Origin: Helicobacter pylori NCTC 11637 = CCUG 17874 = ATCC 43504 = JCM 12093 | GTDB taxonomy: Bacteria > Campylobacterota > Campylobacteria > Campylobacterales > Helicobacteraceae | Assembly (NCBI RefSeq): GCF_900478295.1 | Contig: NZ_LS483488.1 | Coordinates: forward strand, 930,001-994,000 | Length of the DNA: 64,000 nucleotides | Direction: 5' to 3' | Shown here: one piece after another, positions 47,913-57,180 of the stretch | Layout of the letters: every line of letters begins with the position of its first letter | Numbering within the stretch: position 1 is the first letter of the stretch | Translations under genes and position numbers: made by a program | The notes under the pieces: generated by a model | The model's input: only the letters and a program-made list of their open reading frames with translations | What the model was told of the DNA's origin: nothing | Databases searched by the model: none

Positions 47913-48896
47913 ATGCAAAAAGTTTTCATCGCCCCTACCCATTACAAACGCATTGATGAATTTTTAGCCAAAGAATTGCAAATTTCTAAAAACCAGGTAT
48001 TGAATTTGATTAAAGAAGGGTTAGTGTTTTGTCAAAAAAAGGAGGTCAAAAAAGGGGGGTTAGCCTTAAAAGAGGGCGATGAAATCACGCTTTTAACGCC
48101 CAAAATCGCGCCCAAACCCTTAAAAAAAGAGCTTGATTTAGAAATAGAAGTCATTTTTGAAGATGAAGACTTGTTAGTGTTAAATAAGCCCCCTAATCTA
48201 GTCGTCCATAAAGCCCTAAGCGTGAAAGAGCCTACTTTAGTGGATTGGTTGGAATCTCAAAATTACGAGCTTTCTAATCTTGGCTTAAAAGAGCGCTATG
48301 GGATTGTGCATCGTTTGGATAAGGATACGAGCGGAGGGATTGTCATCGCTAAAAATAATTTTACCCATGTTCATTTGAGCGAGCAGCTCAAAACTAAAAT
48401 GATGGGGCGCTACTATATCGCCTTGCTTTCAACGCCCTTAAAAGAAGAAAAAATGAGCGTGGAATGCTATTTGGCAAGAAACCCCAATAACCGCTTAAAA
48501 ATGATAGCGCTCAAAGCGGCCAAAAAAGAAAAAAGCCGTTATTCTAAAAGCGAATTTACTAGCTTGCTGACTTCTCAAAATGGCATGGATTTGATAGGGG
48601 CTAAACTATTCACCGGGCGCACGCACCAGATCAGAGCGCATTTAGAATATTTGAACAGACACATCATAGGCGATAATCTTTACGGGCTTAATGGGGCGCT
48701 TTCTAAAGAAGAAATAAGAATCATGCTGCATGCCTATTTGATAGAGTTCAAACACCCTAGAAGCGAGCAAAAACTGCGCTTTAAAGTTCCCCTATTAAAG
48801 GATATGTTAGAATACTTTAAAAAAGTTTTTGACAAGGAGAATTTAGATGAGGTCTTGGATGAAGAAAAAATACTTCACGCTTTTATTGCAAAGTAG
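47913..48896 (+). CDS. RluA/RluD-family pseudouridine synthase
   Basis: A 327-residue enzyme with an N-terminal S4 RNA-binding domain (RIDEFLAKELQISKNQVLNLIKEGLV) and the catalytic motif HRLDKDTSG with Asp136. The late LFTGRTHQIRAHLEY block is family-typical. It isomerises uridines in rRNA, probably 23S helix 69 if RluD-like, though RluC-type targets are possible. Its 3' end overlaps the next gene by 50 bases. Confidence 0.93.
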   Translation: MQKVFIAPTHYKRIDEFLAKELQISKNQVLNLIKEGLVFCQKKEVKKGGLALKEGDEITLLTPKIAPKPLKKELDLEIEVIFEDEDLLVLNKPPNLVVHKALSVKEPTLVDWLESQNYELSNLGLKERYGIVHRLDKDTSGGIVIAKNNFTHVHLSEQLKTKMMGRYYIALLSTPLKEEKMSVECYLARNPNNRLKMIALKAAKKEKSRYSKSEFTSLLTSQNGMDLIGAKLFTGRTHQIRAHLEYLNRHIIGDNLYGLNGALSKEEIRIMLHAYLIEFKHPRSEQKLRFKVPLLKDMLEYFKKVFDKENLDEVLDEEKILHAFIAK

Positions 48897-50106
48897 TGTG
48901 GTATTAGCGGTTTTTATAGGGTGTTCTTCTACCAGGAATCATACTTTTTCAGCCCTTAACAATAAAGAAAATATAGATACTAAGCTTCCGGTAGTCCATT
49001 CTATTAAAACCATTAACGATGTGAGTTCGGTGGGTTTTGAATGGCCTAAAATCGCTGATACTTATGATATTGATGGGTTTATTTTGTATCGTTTGAAAAA
49101 AGACTCCAAGCTTAAAAGAATCGCCACGATTAAAAACCCTTATGCGACCCATTATTATGATGAGGGGCTAGAAACAGAGAGTTCTTACACTTACCAGCTC
49201 GCCACTTACAAGGGCGATAAAATCTCTAAACTTTCAGAGCCTGTTTTAGTGAAAACCTCTTTTATCAATCCTGTAGAAAGCGTTTTTGCAAGCCTTGAAT
49301 ACCCTAAAAGTGTGAAAGTCTTTTGGAGCCCGCACCCTAACCCTAGCGTTTCTAAATACATCGTTCAAAGGCAGAATAAAGACGGCAAATTTGTTAGCGT
49401 GGGGGCTGTGAAAAACCGCTTGTTTGTGGAGTTTTTTGATAAAGATTTAGAAGATGGGAAAAAATACCGCTACCAAGTCATCGCCGAAAATTTCATGGGG
49501 GATAAATCTAGGCCTAGTATCATAGTGGAGGGGAAAACCAAAGATTTACCCAAAGAAATCGCTAATGTTAGAGTGAGCCAAAACCTCACACGACACATTG
49601 AATTGAGTTGGGATAAATCTTCTCAAGCGGATGTGATAGCTTATCGCATTTACGCTTCCAATAACCGCAACGATAAATACAAATTCATCGCTCAAACCAC
49701 CAACACTTCCTATGTGGATAAAATAGAAAAAGACAACCTCACTCGTTATTACAAAGTCGTTGCCCTTGATAAAACGCATCTTGAAGGGGCATTACCCAAA
49801 GAGCCTGCAATGGGTGAGACCGCTGACAGGCCCGAAGCCCCTATCATCACTAAAGGGACTATTCAAGACTCTTCAGCCCTCATTCAATGGGAAAATAACC
49901 CAAGCGCTAAAATAGCCACTTATGCGGTGTATCGTTTTGAAGCCAACTCCAAAACCCCTTTGCGCTTTGGGAATATCGCCAAAAACCAATTCGTGGATAA
50001 GGACATGAAAGTGGGCGTGGCTTACCGCTATCAAGTGGTGAGCGTGGATAAAGATGGTTTAGAGTCGCACCCAAGCAAAGAAGTGCGCTTATTTTTAGAG
50101 CGCTAA
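48847..50106 (+). CDS. Lipoprotein with fibronectin type III repeats (HP0746-like)
   Basis: A 419-residue predicted lipoprotein: signal FTLLLQSSVVLAVFIGC with the lipobox cysteine before SSTRN. The mature part has four repeats of about 90 residues with fibronectin III features (conserved Trp in SVGFEWPKI, VFWSPHPNP, LSWDKSSQ, IQWENNPS, and Tyr in YTYQLATY, YRYQVIAE, RYYKVVAL, YRYQVVSV). Start ATG 48847 follows AAGGAG and lies inside the rluD-like gene. Likely faces the periplasm or surface; the ligand is unknown. Confidence 0.88.
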   Translation: MRSWMKKKYFTLLLQSSVVLAVFIGCSSTRNHTFSALNNKENIDTKLPVVHSIKTINDVSSVGFEWPKIADTYDIDGFILYRLKKDSKLKRIATIKNPYATHYYDEGLETESSYTYQLATYKGDKISKLSEPVLVKTSFINPVESVFASLEYPKSVKVFWSPHPNPSVSKYIVQRQNKDGKFVSVGAVKNRLFVEFFDKDLEDGKKYRYQVIAENFMGDKSRPSIIVEGKTKDLPKEIANVRVSQNLTRHIELSWDKSSQADVIAYRIYASNNRNDKYKFIAQTTNTSYVDKIEKDNLTRYYKVVALDKTHLEGALPKEPAMGETADRPEAPIITKGTIQDSSALIQWENNPSAKIATYAVYRFEANSKTPLRFGNIAKNQFVDKDMKVGVAYRYQVVSVDKDGLESHPSKEVRLFLER

Positions 50107-50116
50107 AAGGGTTTTA

Positions 50117-51298
50117 ATGCCCCATTTTTTAGCCAAGCTAGACTCCAAGCCTTTAGAATACCCCTTAATTGCAGGGGATTTTTGTTTTCATAAGGAATTT
50201 TTAAGCTTAAAACACCCCACTAAAAGCTGTGTGTATGCGAGTTTCAAGGATCGCATTTTTTTATTGCAAAAAATCCGGCGAGCGGGTGATTTTTTGATCA
50301 AAAGCGAAAAAGCAACGCCCTTAAAACGAGAAATTTTAAAACAAGCTTTAAGGATTTATTCGCAATCTTTTGAAGTCATTTCGCATAATTTGCAAGAAAA
50401 TTCTAAACATGCGAGCCAAAAAAAAGCCCTTGATTTAGAAACTTTTGAAGACTTTATTCAAAAAAATCAAGCCCCTATTTTAGCCGAAATTGGTTTTGGG
50501 AGCGGTAGGCATTTGATAGAATTAGCCAAAAACAACCCCACTAAAACATGCTTAGGGATAGAGATTCACACCCCTTCTATCGCGCAAGCGTTAAAGCAAA
50601 TTGAATTGTTGGATTTAAAAAATCTGCACATCTTGCAAGGCGATGGCCGTTTGGTTTTAGAGAGCATGCCAAATTATAAGTGCGAGAAAATTTTTGTGCA
50701 TTTCCCTGTGCCATGGAATGAGAAAAAACACCGCCGGGTGCTAAGCGAAAAGTTTTTAAACGAAGCTTTAAGGGTTTTAAAGCCTAGAGGGTTTTTGGAA
50801 TTACGCACCGATGATAGCCTTTATTTTGAAGACAGCCTAAAATTAGCCCTAAAAAACCTTCAATGCGAGATAGAAATCAAAAAAAACGCTCAAATCCCGG
50901 TTATCAGCAAGTATGAAGCGCGTTGGAATAAACTCAAAAAAGATATTTATGATTTAAGGATTTATTCTTTAGAATCGAATGAAACCCCTTTTGATAACCA
51001 TGCATTTGATTTTTCTTTTGATACAATAACAATGAGTAAAAAGAGCGTTGGAACGATTTTAAAAACCAAAAAAATCATCCAAGAGGGGTATTTTGTGCAT
51101 GTTTGTAATATTTATGAGGATAAGGGGGATTTTTTAGTGGAAGTGAGTATGGGGGATTTTGATTGGCCTGTGCGTTTGTTTGTTTTATTAACAGAAAATC
51201 AGATTTTTTACCTCAATAAAAGCCCCTTAAAAACCTTAAACAACCACAAAGCGCATCTTTTGCTTCAAAATATCCTAAGCCAAAAGGGAATTGGATGA
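50117..51298 (+). CDS. trmB: tRNA (guanine46-N7)-methyltransferase, extended form
   Basis: TrmB makes m7G46 in tRNA variable loops. The methyltransferase core is central: SAM site AEIGFGSGRHLIELA, acidic LGIEIHTPSIA, LQGDGRL and the motif HFPVPWNEKKHRRVL. At 393 residues it is about 150 longer than the E. coli enzyme, with an extra N-terminal region of about 130 residues and an extra C-terminal domain after residue 290. Its last bases overlap the ftsE start (ATGA). Confidence 0.92.
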   Translation: MPHFLAKLDSKPLEYPLIAGDFCFHKEFLSLKHPTKSCVYASFKDRIFLLQKIRRAGDFLIKSEKATPLKREILKQALRIYSQSFEVISHNLQENSKHASQKKALDLETFEDFIQKNQAPILAEIGFGSGRHLIELAKNNPTKTCLGIEIHTPSIAQALKQIELLDLKNLHILQGDGRLVLESMPNYKCEKIFVHFPVPWNEKKHRRVLSEKFLNEALRVLKPRGFLELRTDDSLYFEDSLKLALKNLQCEIEIKKNAQIPVISKYEARWNKLKKDIYDLRIYSLESNETPFDNHAFDFSFDTITMSKKSVGTILKTKKIIQEGYFVHVCNIYEDKGDFLVEVSMGDFDWPVRLFVLLTENQIFYLNKSPLKTLNNHKAHLLLQNILSQKGIG

Positions 51299-51966
51299 GT
51301 GTGATCATCGCAGCGAACAATCTATGCTTACAATACCAGCAAAACGAACCGGTCATCAAGCATGCTAATTTGCGCATCAAACGCAAGGACTTTGTGTTCA
51401 TTTCAGGGCCTAGCGGGAGCGGTAAAAGCACGCTTTTGCGTTCGTTTTATGGGGATTTAAAACTTTTTAGCGGTAAATTAGAAGTTTGCAATATCAACAT
51501 GAATAACGCTTCAAAAGCAACGATTTTAGATTTGCGTAAAAATATTGGCGTGGTTTTCCAAGATTATAAATTGATCCAAGATTACACGATTGAGCAAAAC
51601 ATCAAACTGCCGATGGTGATTTGTGGCGTTAAAAAAGAAGAATGCCATTTGCAGCTAGAAAAACTTTTAGGGCATATTGATTTACGCCATAAGGCTAACC
51701 GCTACCCCAAAGAGCTCAGCGGAGGCGAACAACAGCGAGTGGCTATGGCTAGAGCTATGGCGAACTGCCCTGAACTCATTTTAGCCGATGAGCCTACCGG
51801 GAATTTAGACGATTATTCTAGCGATAAAATCTGGAGCCTGTTAAGGGGCATGAACACGCAATTAAACGCTACGATCGTGGTGGTTACGCACAAATTCCCT
51901 AAAAATTTTAGCGCTTATCACCGAAAATTTTATATAGAAGATGGGGAAGTTTATGAATACTCTTAA
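51295..51966 (+). CDS. ftsE: Cell-division ATP-binding protein FtsE
   Basis: FtsE, with FtsX, couples ATP use at the septum to activation of peptidoglycan hydrolases through EnvC-like factors. The 223 residues have Walker [11 protein letters not shown]-loop VFQDYKL, signature [15 protein letters not shown] and Walker [14 protein letters not shown]. The start overlaps the end of trmB by four bases and its 3' end overlaps ftsX. Confidence 0.95.
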   Translation: MSVIIAANNLCLQYQQNEPVIKHANLRIKRKDFVFISGPSGSGKSTLLRSFYGDLKLFSGKLEVCNINMNNASKATILDLRKNIGVVFQDYKLIQDYTIEQNIKLPMVICGVKKEECHLQLEKLLGHIDLRHKANRYPKELSGGEQQRVAMARAMANCPELILADEPTGNLDDYSSDKIWSLLRGMNTQLNATIVVVTHKFPKNFSAYHRKFYIEDGEVYEYS

Positions 51967-52759
51967 AAAGCATTTAGCCTTTATCATTCCCCTAGTAGCG
52001 TTATTGTTTAGCTTGGAGTGTGTGTTGTTTATCAATCAAGCGATTGAACAAAAAGAAAAAAAATTGATTGAAGATTATTCAGTCGTGTTGGCCAGCACGC
52101 AAAAATTAAGCTTGGAATTGTTGCGTCAAAATTTTAGCGAAATCATAGCGTTGAAAGAAATTGATCCTAATTATTCTTTAGAACCTCTTCAAAAAACTTT
52201 AGGCATAGACGGGCTTAAGGAATTAAGAAAAAATTTGCCCTTTTTTTATTCTTTACAACTTTCCACATTCCCCACTCAAGAGCGTTTAGAAAACATTAAA
52301 GAAAAATTGCTCAAAATCCCTGGCGTTCAAAAAGTTGAAGTCTTTGCCAAAACTTACATGCAAGTGTATGATCTCTTGAGTTTTATTAAAGCAGCGGTCT
52401 ATATCTTTGCGTTAGTGGTCTTTGTCTTATCGGTTTTATTGATGTTTAAGCAAGTCCGCATCTGGATCTATCAATACCATGAGAGGTTAGAGATCATGGA
52501 TTTATTAGGGGCTTCAGTGTCTTTTAAAAACGGGTTTTTGTATAAAATAGCTTTAATGGATTCTCTAATCGCTAGTTTTTTAGCCCCCATGCTCATGCTC
52601 TATACCACTTCGCAAAAAGGTTTTGAAAAAACGATGGATACTTTGGGTATTATAGGAGGCGCGTTTGTTTTAAACCATTTTTTATGGGGACTGCTTTTTA
52701 GCCTTGTGATCTCATTTGTTTCTGTTTTACTTGTAGCTTGGAGGACTAGACATGTATAA
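51953..52759 (+). CDS. ftsX: Cell-division membrane protein FtsX
   Basis: Inner-membrane partner of FtsE. About 268 residues from ATG 51953 ([10 protein letters not shown]), after GGGGAAG. Four hydrophobic helices are visible: AFIIPLVALLFSLECVLF, then after a periplasmic loop of about 130 residues IKAAVYIFALVVFVLSVLLMF, LIASFLAPMLMLYT and the last LFSLVISFVSVLLVAW. The loop PGVQKVEVF is FtsX-typical. Overlaps the next gene by eight bases. Confidence 0.93.
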   Translation: MNTLKKHLAFIIPLVALLFSLECVLFINQAIEQKEKKLIEDYSVVLASTQKLSLELLRQNFSEIIALKEIDPNYSLEPLQKTLGIDGLKELRKNLPFFYSLQLSTFPTQERLENIKEKLLKIPGVQKVEVFAKTYMQVYDLLSFIKAAVYIFALVVFVLSVLLMFKQVRIWIYQYHERLEIMDLLGASVSFKNGFLYKIALMDSLIASFLAPMLMLYTTSQKGFEKTMDTLGIIGGAFVLNHFLWGLLFSLVISFVSVLLVAWRTRHV

Positions 52760-53954
52760 ATTAGGAATATTTTTATTAGCCACCTTACTATCAGCTAACA
52801 CGCAAAAAGTGAGCGATATTGCTAAAGATATTCAACATAAAGAAACCCTTTTGAAAAAAACCCATGAAGAAAAAAACCAACTAAACAGCCGTTTGAGTTC
52901 TTTGGGCGAAGCGATCCGCTCTAAAGAGCTTCAAAAAGCTGAGATGGAGCGCCAAATGATCGCTTTAAAAAAGAGTCTTGAAAAAAATCGTAACGAAAGT
53001 TTGGCGCAAGAAAAAGTCCTAACTAACTACCGCAAATCTTTAGATCATTTGCAAAAACAACGATCGTTTTTACAAAAGAGGGTGTTTGATACGCTTTTAG
53101 AGGATTTTCTTTTCTCACAAGCCTTAAAGGGGCAGAATTTAGCCTCTTCTAATGATGTGATTTTACAAGTAGCGTTTGAAAACTTGCACCAAAGCACCCT
53201 GTCTAAAATGTCGCAACTAAGCCAAGAAGAAAAGGAACTCAATACGCAAGCTTTAAAAGTCAAAAGCAGCATTCAAAAAATCTCATCCATCATAGATGAG
53301 CAAAAAACTCGTGAAGTAACCTTAAAATCCTTGCAAACCGAACAAAATAAGCTCATTTTGAGCATGCAAAAAGATTATGCGATCTATAACCAACGCCTAA
53401 CCCTTTTAGAAAAAGAGCGCCAGAATTTAAACGCTCTTTTAAAACGCTTGAATATCATCAAGCAAAACAGAGAAAATGAAGAAAAAGTCAGTTTGAAAAA
53501 ATCTTCTCAAGCCTTAGAAGTCAAACAAGTAGCGAGCTCTTATCAAAATATCAACACCACGAGCTATAACGGGCCAAAAACGATCGCTCCTTTGAACGAT
53601 TATGAAGTGGTGCAAAAATTTGGCCCCTATATTGATCCGGTTTATAATTTAAAAATTTTTAGCGAGTCTATCACGCTAGTGTCAAAAACCCCAAACGCTT
53701 TGGTGCGTAATGTTTTGGACGGGAAAATCGTGTTCGCTAAAGAAATCAACATGCTTAAAAAAGTCGTTATCATTGAGCATAAAAACGGCATCCGCACGAT
53801 TTATTCCCAACTAGATAAAATCGCCCCCACCATTAAAAGCGGCATGCGGATCCAAAAAGGCTATGTTTTAGGGCGCATTGATCAACGCTTGGGCTTTGAA
53901 GTTACCATGAGAGAAAAACACATCAACCCCTTAGAACTCATCGCGCGCAATTAA
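52752..53954 (+). CDS. EnvC-like coiled-coil protein with degenerate LytM domain
   Basis: A 400-residue periplasmic protein: short signal (MYKLGIFLLATLLSA), long coiled coil from about 25 to 250 and a C-terminal M23/LytM domain (LDGKIVFAKEINMLKKVVII). The zinc ligands of active LytM enzymes are lost: IRTIYSQLD replaces the YxHL motif and LGFEVTMREK replaces the HxH pair. That is the EnvC pattern, so it probably activates a separate amidase. Position directly after ftsEX supports this. Confidence 0.9.
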   Translation: MYKLGIFLLATLLSANTQKVSDIAKDIQHKETLLKKTHEEKNQLNSRLSSLGEAIRSKELQKAEMERQMIALKKSLEKNRNESLAQEKVLTNYRKSLDHLQKQRSFLQKRVFDTLLEDFLFSQALKGQNLASSNDVILQVAFENLHQSTLSKMSQLSQEEKELNTQALKVKSSIQKISSIIDEQKTREVTLKSLQTEQNKLILSMQKDYAIYNQRLTLLEKERQNLNALLKRLNIIKQNRENEEKVSLKKSSQALEVKQVASSYQNINTTSYNGPKTIAPLNDYEVVQKFGPYIDPVYNLKIFSESITLVSKTPNALVRNVLDGKIVFAKEINMLKKVVIIEHKNGIRTIYSQLDKIAPTIKSGMRIQKGYVLGRIDQRLGFEVTMREKHINPLELIARN

Positions 53955-54046
53955 ACAAATCATTTTTATTGCCGATATTGGCTAAAGAGTTTATGCAAAC
54001 AAAGAAATCATTATACTTGTAGGCATGGAAAAATTTGGAGGTTTTT

Positions 54047-54406
54047 ATGGTCAATGAAGTTCAAGGGATTGGGATTCCCACATCTCACACAAGCGTTCAA
54101 ACAACCCCCACAAAAGAGATCAGTCGCACAAATACTACAAACACTATTGATGAATCTAAGACAACAATAGACCCTGATCAATACAAACCCAAACTAGAAT
54201 TATTGAGCGAGCGTCTGAATGAAGAAATGAAACGCATTGGCACGGATATTAATTTTAGTTATAACGATACGATCAAAGGGTTAGTGGTTTCAGTCAAAGA
54301 CGCTAATGGGGATAAGGTGATAAGAGAAATACCCTCTAAAGAAGCCGTGGAGCTTATGCAAAGAATGCGCGATGTGATAGGTATTATCTTTGATAAAAGA
54401 GGCTAA
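54047..54406 (+). CDS. flaG: Flagellar protein FlaG
   Basis: About 119 residues from ATG 54047 (MVNEVQGIGIPT), after TTGGAGG. The N-terminal half is Thr/Ser/Pro-rich and the C-terminal half has the FlaG fold: RLNEEMKRIGTDINFSYNDTIKGLVVSVKDANGDKVIREIPSKEA. In related bacteria FlaG limits filament length. It is 17 bases ahead of fliD. A TATACT-like -10 lies near 54010. Confidence 0.93.
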   Translation: MVNEVQGIGIPTSHTSVQTTPTKEISRTNTTNTIDESKTTIDPDQYKPKLELLSERLNEEMKRIGTDINFSYNDTIKGLVVSVKDANGDKVIREIPSKEAVELMQRMRDVIGIIFDKRG

Positions 54407-54422
54407 AAATTAGAGGTAAAAC

Positions 54423-56480
54423 ATGGCAATAGGTTCATTAAGCTCATTAGGGCTTGGCAGTAAGGTTTTGAATTACGATGTGATTGACAAGCTTAAGGAC
54501 GCTGATGAAAAAGCTTTAATCGCCCCACTAGACAAGAAAATGGAGCAAAATGTTGAAAAACAAAAAGCCCTTGTAGAAATTAAAACGCTCCTTTCAGCTC
54601 TCAAAGGCCCGGTTAAAACGCTTTCAGATTATTCCACTTATATCAGCCGAAAAAGCAATGTTACAGGCGATGCGTTGAGCGCGAGCGTGGGGGCTGGCGT
54701 GCCTATTCAAGACATTAAAGTGGATGTGCAAAATTTAGCGCAAGGCGATATTAATGAATTAGGGGCGAAATTTTCTTCAAGAGACGATATTTTTAGCCAA
54801 GTGGATACCACGCTCAAATTTTACACGCAAAACAAGGACTACGCCGTTGATATTAAAGCAGGAATGACTTTAGGCGATGTGGCTCAAAGCATCACGGACG
54901 CTACCAATGGCGAAGTGATGGGCATTGTGATGAAAACAGGAGGGAATGACCCCTACCAATTAATGGTGAATACCAAAAACACCGGCGAAGACAACCGCAT
55001 CTATTTTGGCTCACACCTCCAATCCACGCTCACTAACAAAAACGCCCTTTCTTTGGGGGTTGATGGAAGCGGAAAAAGTGAAGTGAGTTTGAATTTAAAG
55101 GGGGCTGATGGGAATATGCATGAGGTCCCTATCATGCTAGAGCTCCCTGAAAGCGCTTCTATCAAACAAAAAAACACAGCGATCCAAAAAGCGATAGAGC
55201 AGGCTTTAGAAAACGACCCTAATTTTAAAGACTTGGTCGCTAATGGGGATATTTCCATAGACACTCTTCATGGGGGGGAATCTTTAATCATTAATGACAG
55301 GCGTGGGGGAAACATTGAAGTTAAAGGGAGTAAGGCTAAAGAGCTTGGGTTTTTACAAACCACCACCCAAGAAAGCGATTTATTAAAAAGCTCTCGCACG
55401 ATAAAAGAGGGTAAATTGGAAGGGGTAATTAGCTTGAATGGTCAAAAACTGGATTTAAAAACCTTAACCAAAGAGGGCAACACCAGCGAAGAAAACACAG
55501 ACGCTATCATTCAAGCGATCAATTCCAAAGAAGGCTTGAACGCGTTTAAAAACGCCGAAGGCAAGCTTGTGATCAATTCTAAAACCGGAATGCTCACCAT
55601 TAAGGGCGAGGACGCTTTAGGCAAGGCCAGTTTGAAGGATTTGGGTTTAAATGCTGGCATGGTGCAATCTTATGAAGCTTCACAAAACACGCTTTTTATG
55701 TCTAAAAATTTACAAAAAGCGAGCGATTCAGAATTCACTTATAATGGGGTGAGCATCACACGCCCCACTAATGAAGTCAATGATGTGATTAGTGGGGTTA
55801 ATATCACTTTAGAGCAAACCACAGAGCCTAATAAACCTGCCATTATCAGCGTGAGCAGAGACAATCAAGCCATTATAGACAGCCTTAAAGAATTTGTCAA
55901 AGCCTATAATGAGCTTATCCCTAAACTGGATGAAGACACGCGTTATGACGCTGACACTAAAATCGCTGGGATTTTTAACGGCGTGGGCGATATTCGCGCG
56001 ATTCGTTCTTCTCTTAACAATGTGTTTTCTTATAGCGTGCATACGGATAATGGGGTAGAAAGCTTGATGAAATACGGGCTTAGTTTAGACGATAAGGGCG
56101 TGATGAGTTTAGATGAAGCCAAATTGAGTAGTGCGCTAAATTCTAACCCTAAAGCGACTCAAGATTTTTTCTATGGGAGCGATAGCAAGGATATGGGGGG
56201 CAGAGAAATCCACCAAGAGGGCATTTTTTCTAAATTCAATCAAGTCATCGCCAATCTCATAGACGGAGGGAACGCTAAATTAAAGATTTATGAAGATTCC
56301 CTAGACAGAGACGCTAAAAGCCTGACCAAAGACAAAGAAAACGCTCAAGAGCTTTTAAAAACCCGCTACAACATCATGGCGGAGCGTTTTGCGGCTTATG
56401 ATAGCCAAATTTCTAAAGCCAATCAAAAATTCAATTCCGTGCAAATGATGATCGATCAAGCGGCGGCTAAAAAGAATTAA
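54423..56480 (+). CDS. fliD: Flagellar filament cap protein FliD
   Basis: FliD caps the filament tip and guides flagellin insertion. The 685 residues fit the H. pylori length. N-terminal AIGSLSSLGLGSKVLNYDVIDKL and C-terminal heptad region (DRDAKSLTKDKENAQELLKTRYNIMAERFAAYD) are the coiled D0 parts; the middle holds domains with GxNGQ-like turns (VISLNGQKLDL). Secretion needs its chaperone, probably the FliT-like protein downstream. Confidence 0.96.
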   Translation: MAIGSLSSLGLGSKVLNYDVIDKLKDADEKALIAPLDKKMEQNVEKQKALVEIKTLLSALKGPVKTLSDYSTYISRKSNVTGDALSASVGAGVPIQDIKVDVQNLAQGDINELGAKFSSRDDIFSQVDTTLKFYTQNKDYAVDIKAGMTLGDVAQSITDATNGEVMGIVMKTGGNDPYQLMVNTKNTGEDNRIYFGSHLQSTLTNKNALSLGVDGSGKSEVSLNLKGADGNMHEVPIMLELPESASIKQKNTAIQKAIEQALENDPNFKDLVANGDISIDTLHGGESLIINDRRGGNIEVKGSKAKELGFLQTTTQESDLLKSSRTIKEGKLEGVISLNGQKLDLKTLTKEGNTSEENTDAIIQAINSKEGLNAFKNAEGKLVINSKTGMLTIKGEDALGKASLKDLGLNAGMVQSYEASQNTLFMSKNLQKASDSEFTYNGVSITRPTNEVNDVISGVNITLEQTTEPNKPAIISVSRDNQAIIDSLKEFVKAYNELIPKLDEDTRYDADTKIAGIFNGVGDIRAIRSSLNNVFSYSVHTDNGVESLMKYGLSLDDKGVMSLDEAKLSSALNSNPKATQDFFYGSDSKDMGGREIHQEGIFSKFNQVIANLIDGGNAKLKIYEDSLDRDAKSLTKDKENAQELLKTRYNIMAERFAAYDSQISKANQKFNSVQMMIDQAAAKKN

Positions 56481-56520
56481 AAAACAGAGAGTTATCAATT
56501 TTAAAGGATAAAGGAACATT

Positions 56521-56901
56521 ATGCAATACGCTAACGCTTACCAAGCCTACCAGCATAACCGAGTGAGTGTGGAATCCCCGGCAAAACTCATTGAAATGCT
56601 TTATGAAGGGATTTTAAGATTTTCTTCGCAAGCCAAACGCTGTATTGAAAATGAAGACATTGAAAAAAAGATTTATTATATTAACAGGGTTACGGATATT
56701 TTCACGGAATTATTGAATATTTTAGATTATGAAAAAGGGGGGGAAGTGGCGGTGTATCTTACAGGCTTATACACCCATCAAATCAAAGTTTTAACGCAGG
56801 CCAATGTGGAAAATGATGCGAGTAAGATTGATTTGGTGTTGAATGTGGCTAGGGGGTTGTTAGAAGCTTGGAGGGAAATCCATTCAGATGAACTCGCCTA
56901 A
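56521..56901 (+). CDS. fliS: Flagellin export chaperone FliS
   Basis: FliS binds flagellin C-termini and prevents cytosolic polymerisation. The 126-residue helical protein has the family start YANAYQAYQHNRVSVESPAKLIEMLYEGI and the late YLTGLYTHQIKVLTQANVEND. It follows fliD by 40 bases with AAAGGAAC before its ATG, and its end overlaps the next gene by 14 bases. Confidence 0.95.
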   Translation: MQYANAYQAYQHNRVSVESPAKLIEMLYEGILRFSSQAKRCIENEDIEKKIYYINRVTDIFTELLNILDYEKGGEVAVYLTGLYTHQIKVLTQANVENDASKIDLVLNVARGLLEAWREIHSDELA

Positions 56902-57127
56902 TGCGTTATTAGATTCCTTTAAAATCGCTCTTGTTAAAAAAGATTCTAAGCAAGCCTTTTCATTGATAGAACGCCTTTCTTTAGAGCAAATAAAAAGCTT
57001 GGATTTAGACACGCTTTTAAGCCTTAAGGAAATGATAGCCCAAAGCATTGAACTATTAGAAAAAGAAAAAGAAGAACTGCAATCGCAAATGCATAAGGCT
57101 AAGCAAATCCAAAAATTTTTGTCTTAA
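56888..57127 (+). CDS. Candidate FliT-like chaperone (HP0754-like)
   Basis: A 79-residue, all-helical, acidic and Leu-rich protein with a C-terminal coiled coil (IELLEKEKEELQSQMHKAKQIQKFL). It overlaps the end of fliS, the place fliT takes in many flagellar operons. Size and helix content fit FliT, the FliD chaperone; sequence similarity is too weak for me to be sure. Confidence 0.65.
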   Translation: MNSPNALLDSFKIALVKKDSKQAFSLIERLSLEQIKSLDLDTLLSLKEMIAQSIELLEKEKEELQSQMHKAKQIQKFLS

Positions 57128-57180
57128 GATTTTTTAAACTACGATACAATAAAAGCACTATTTTTATTGAAGGCTAAAGC

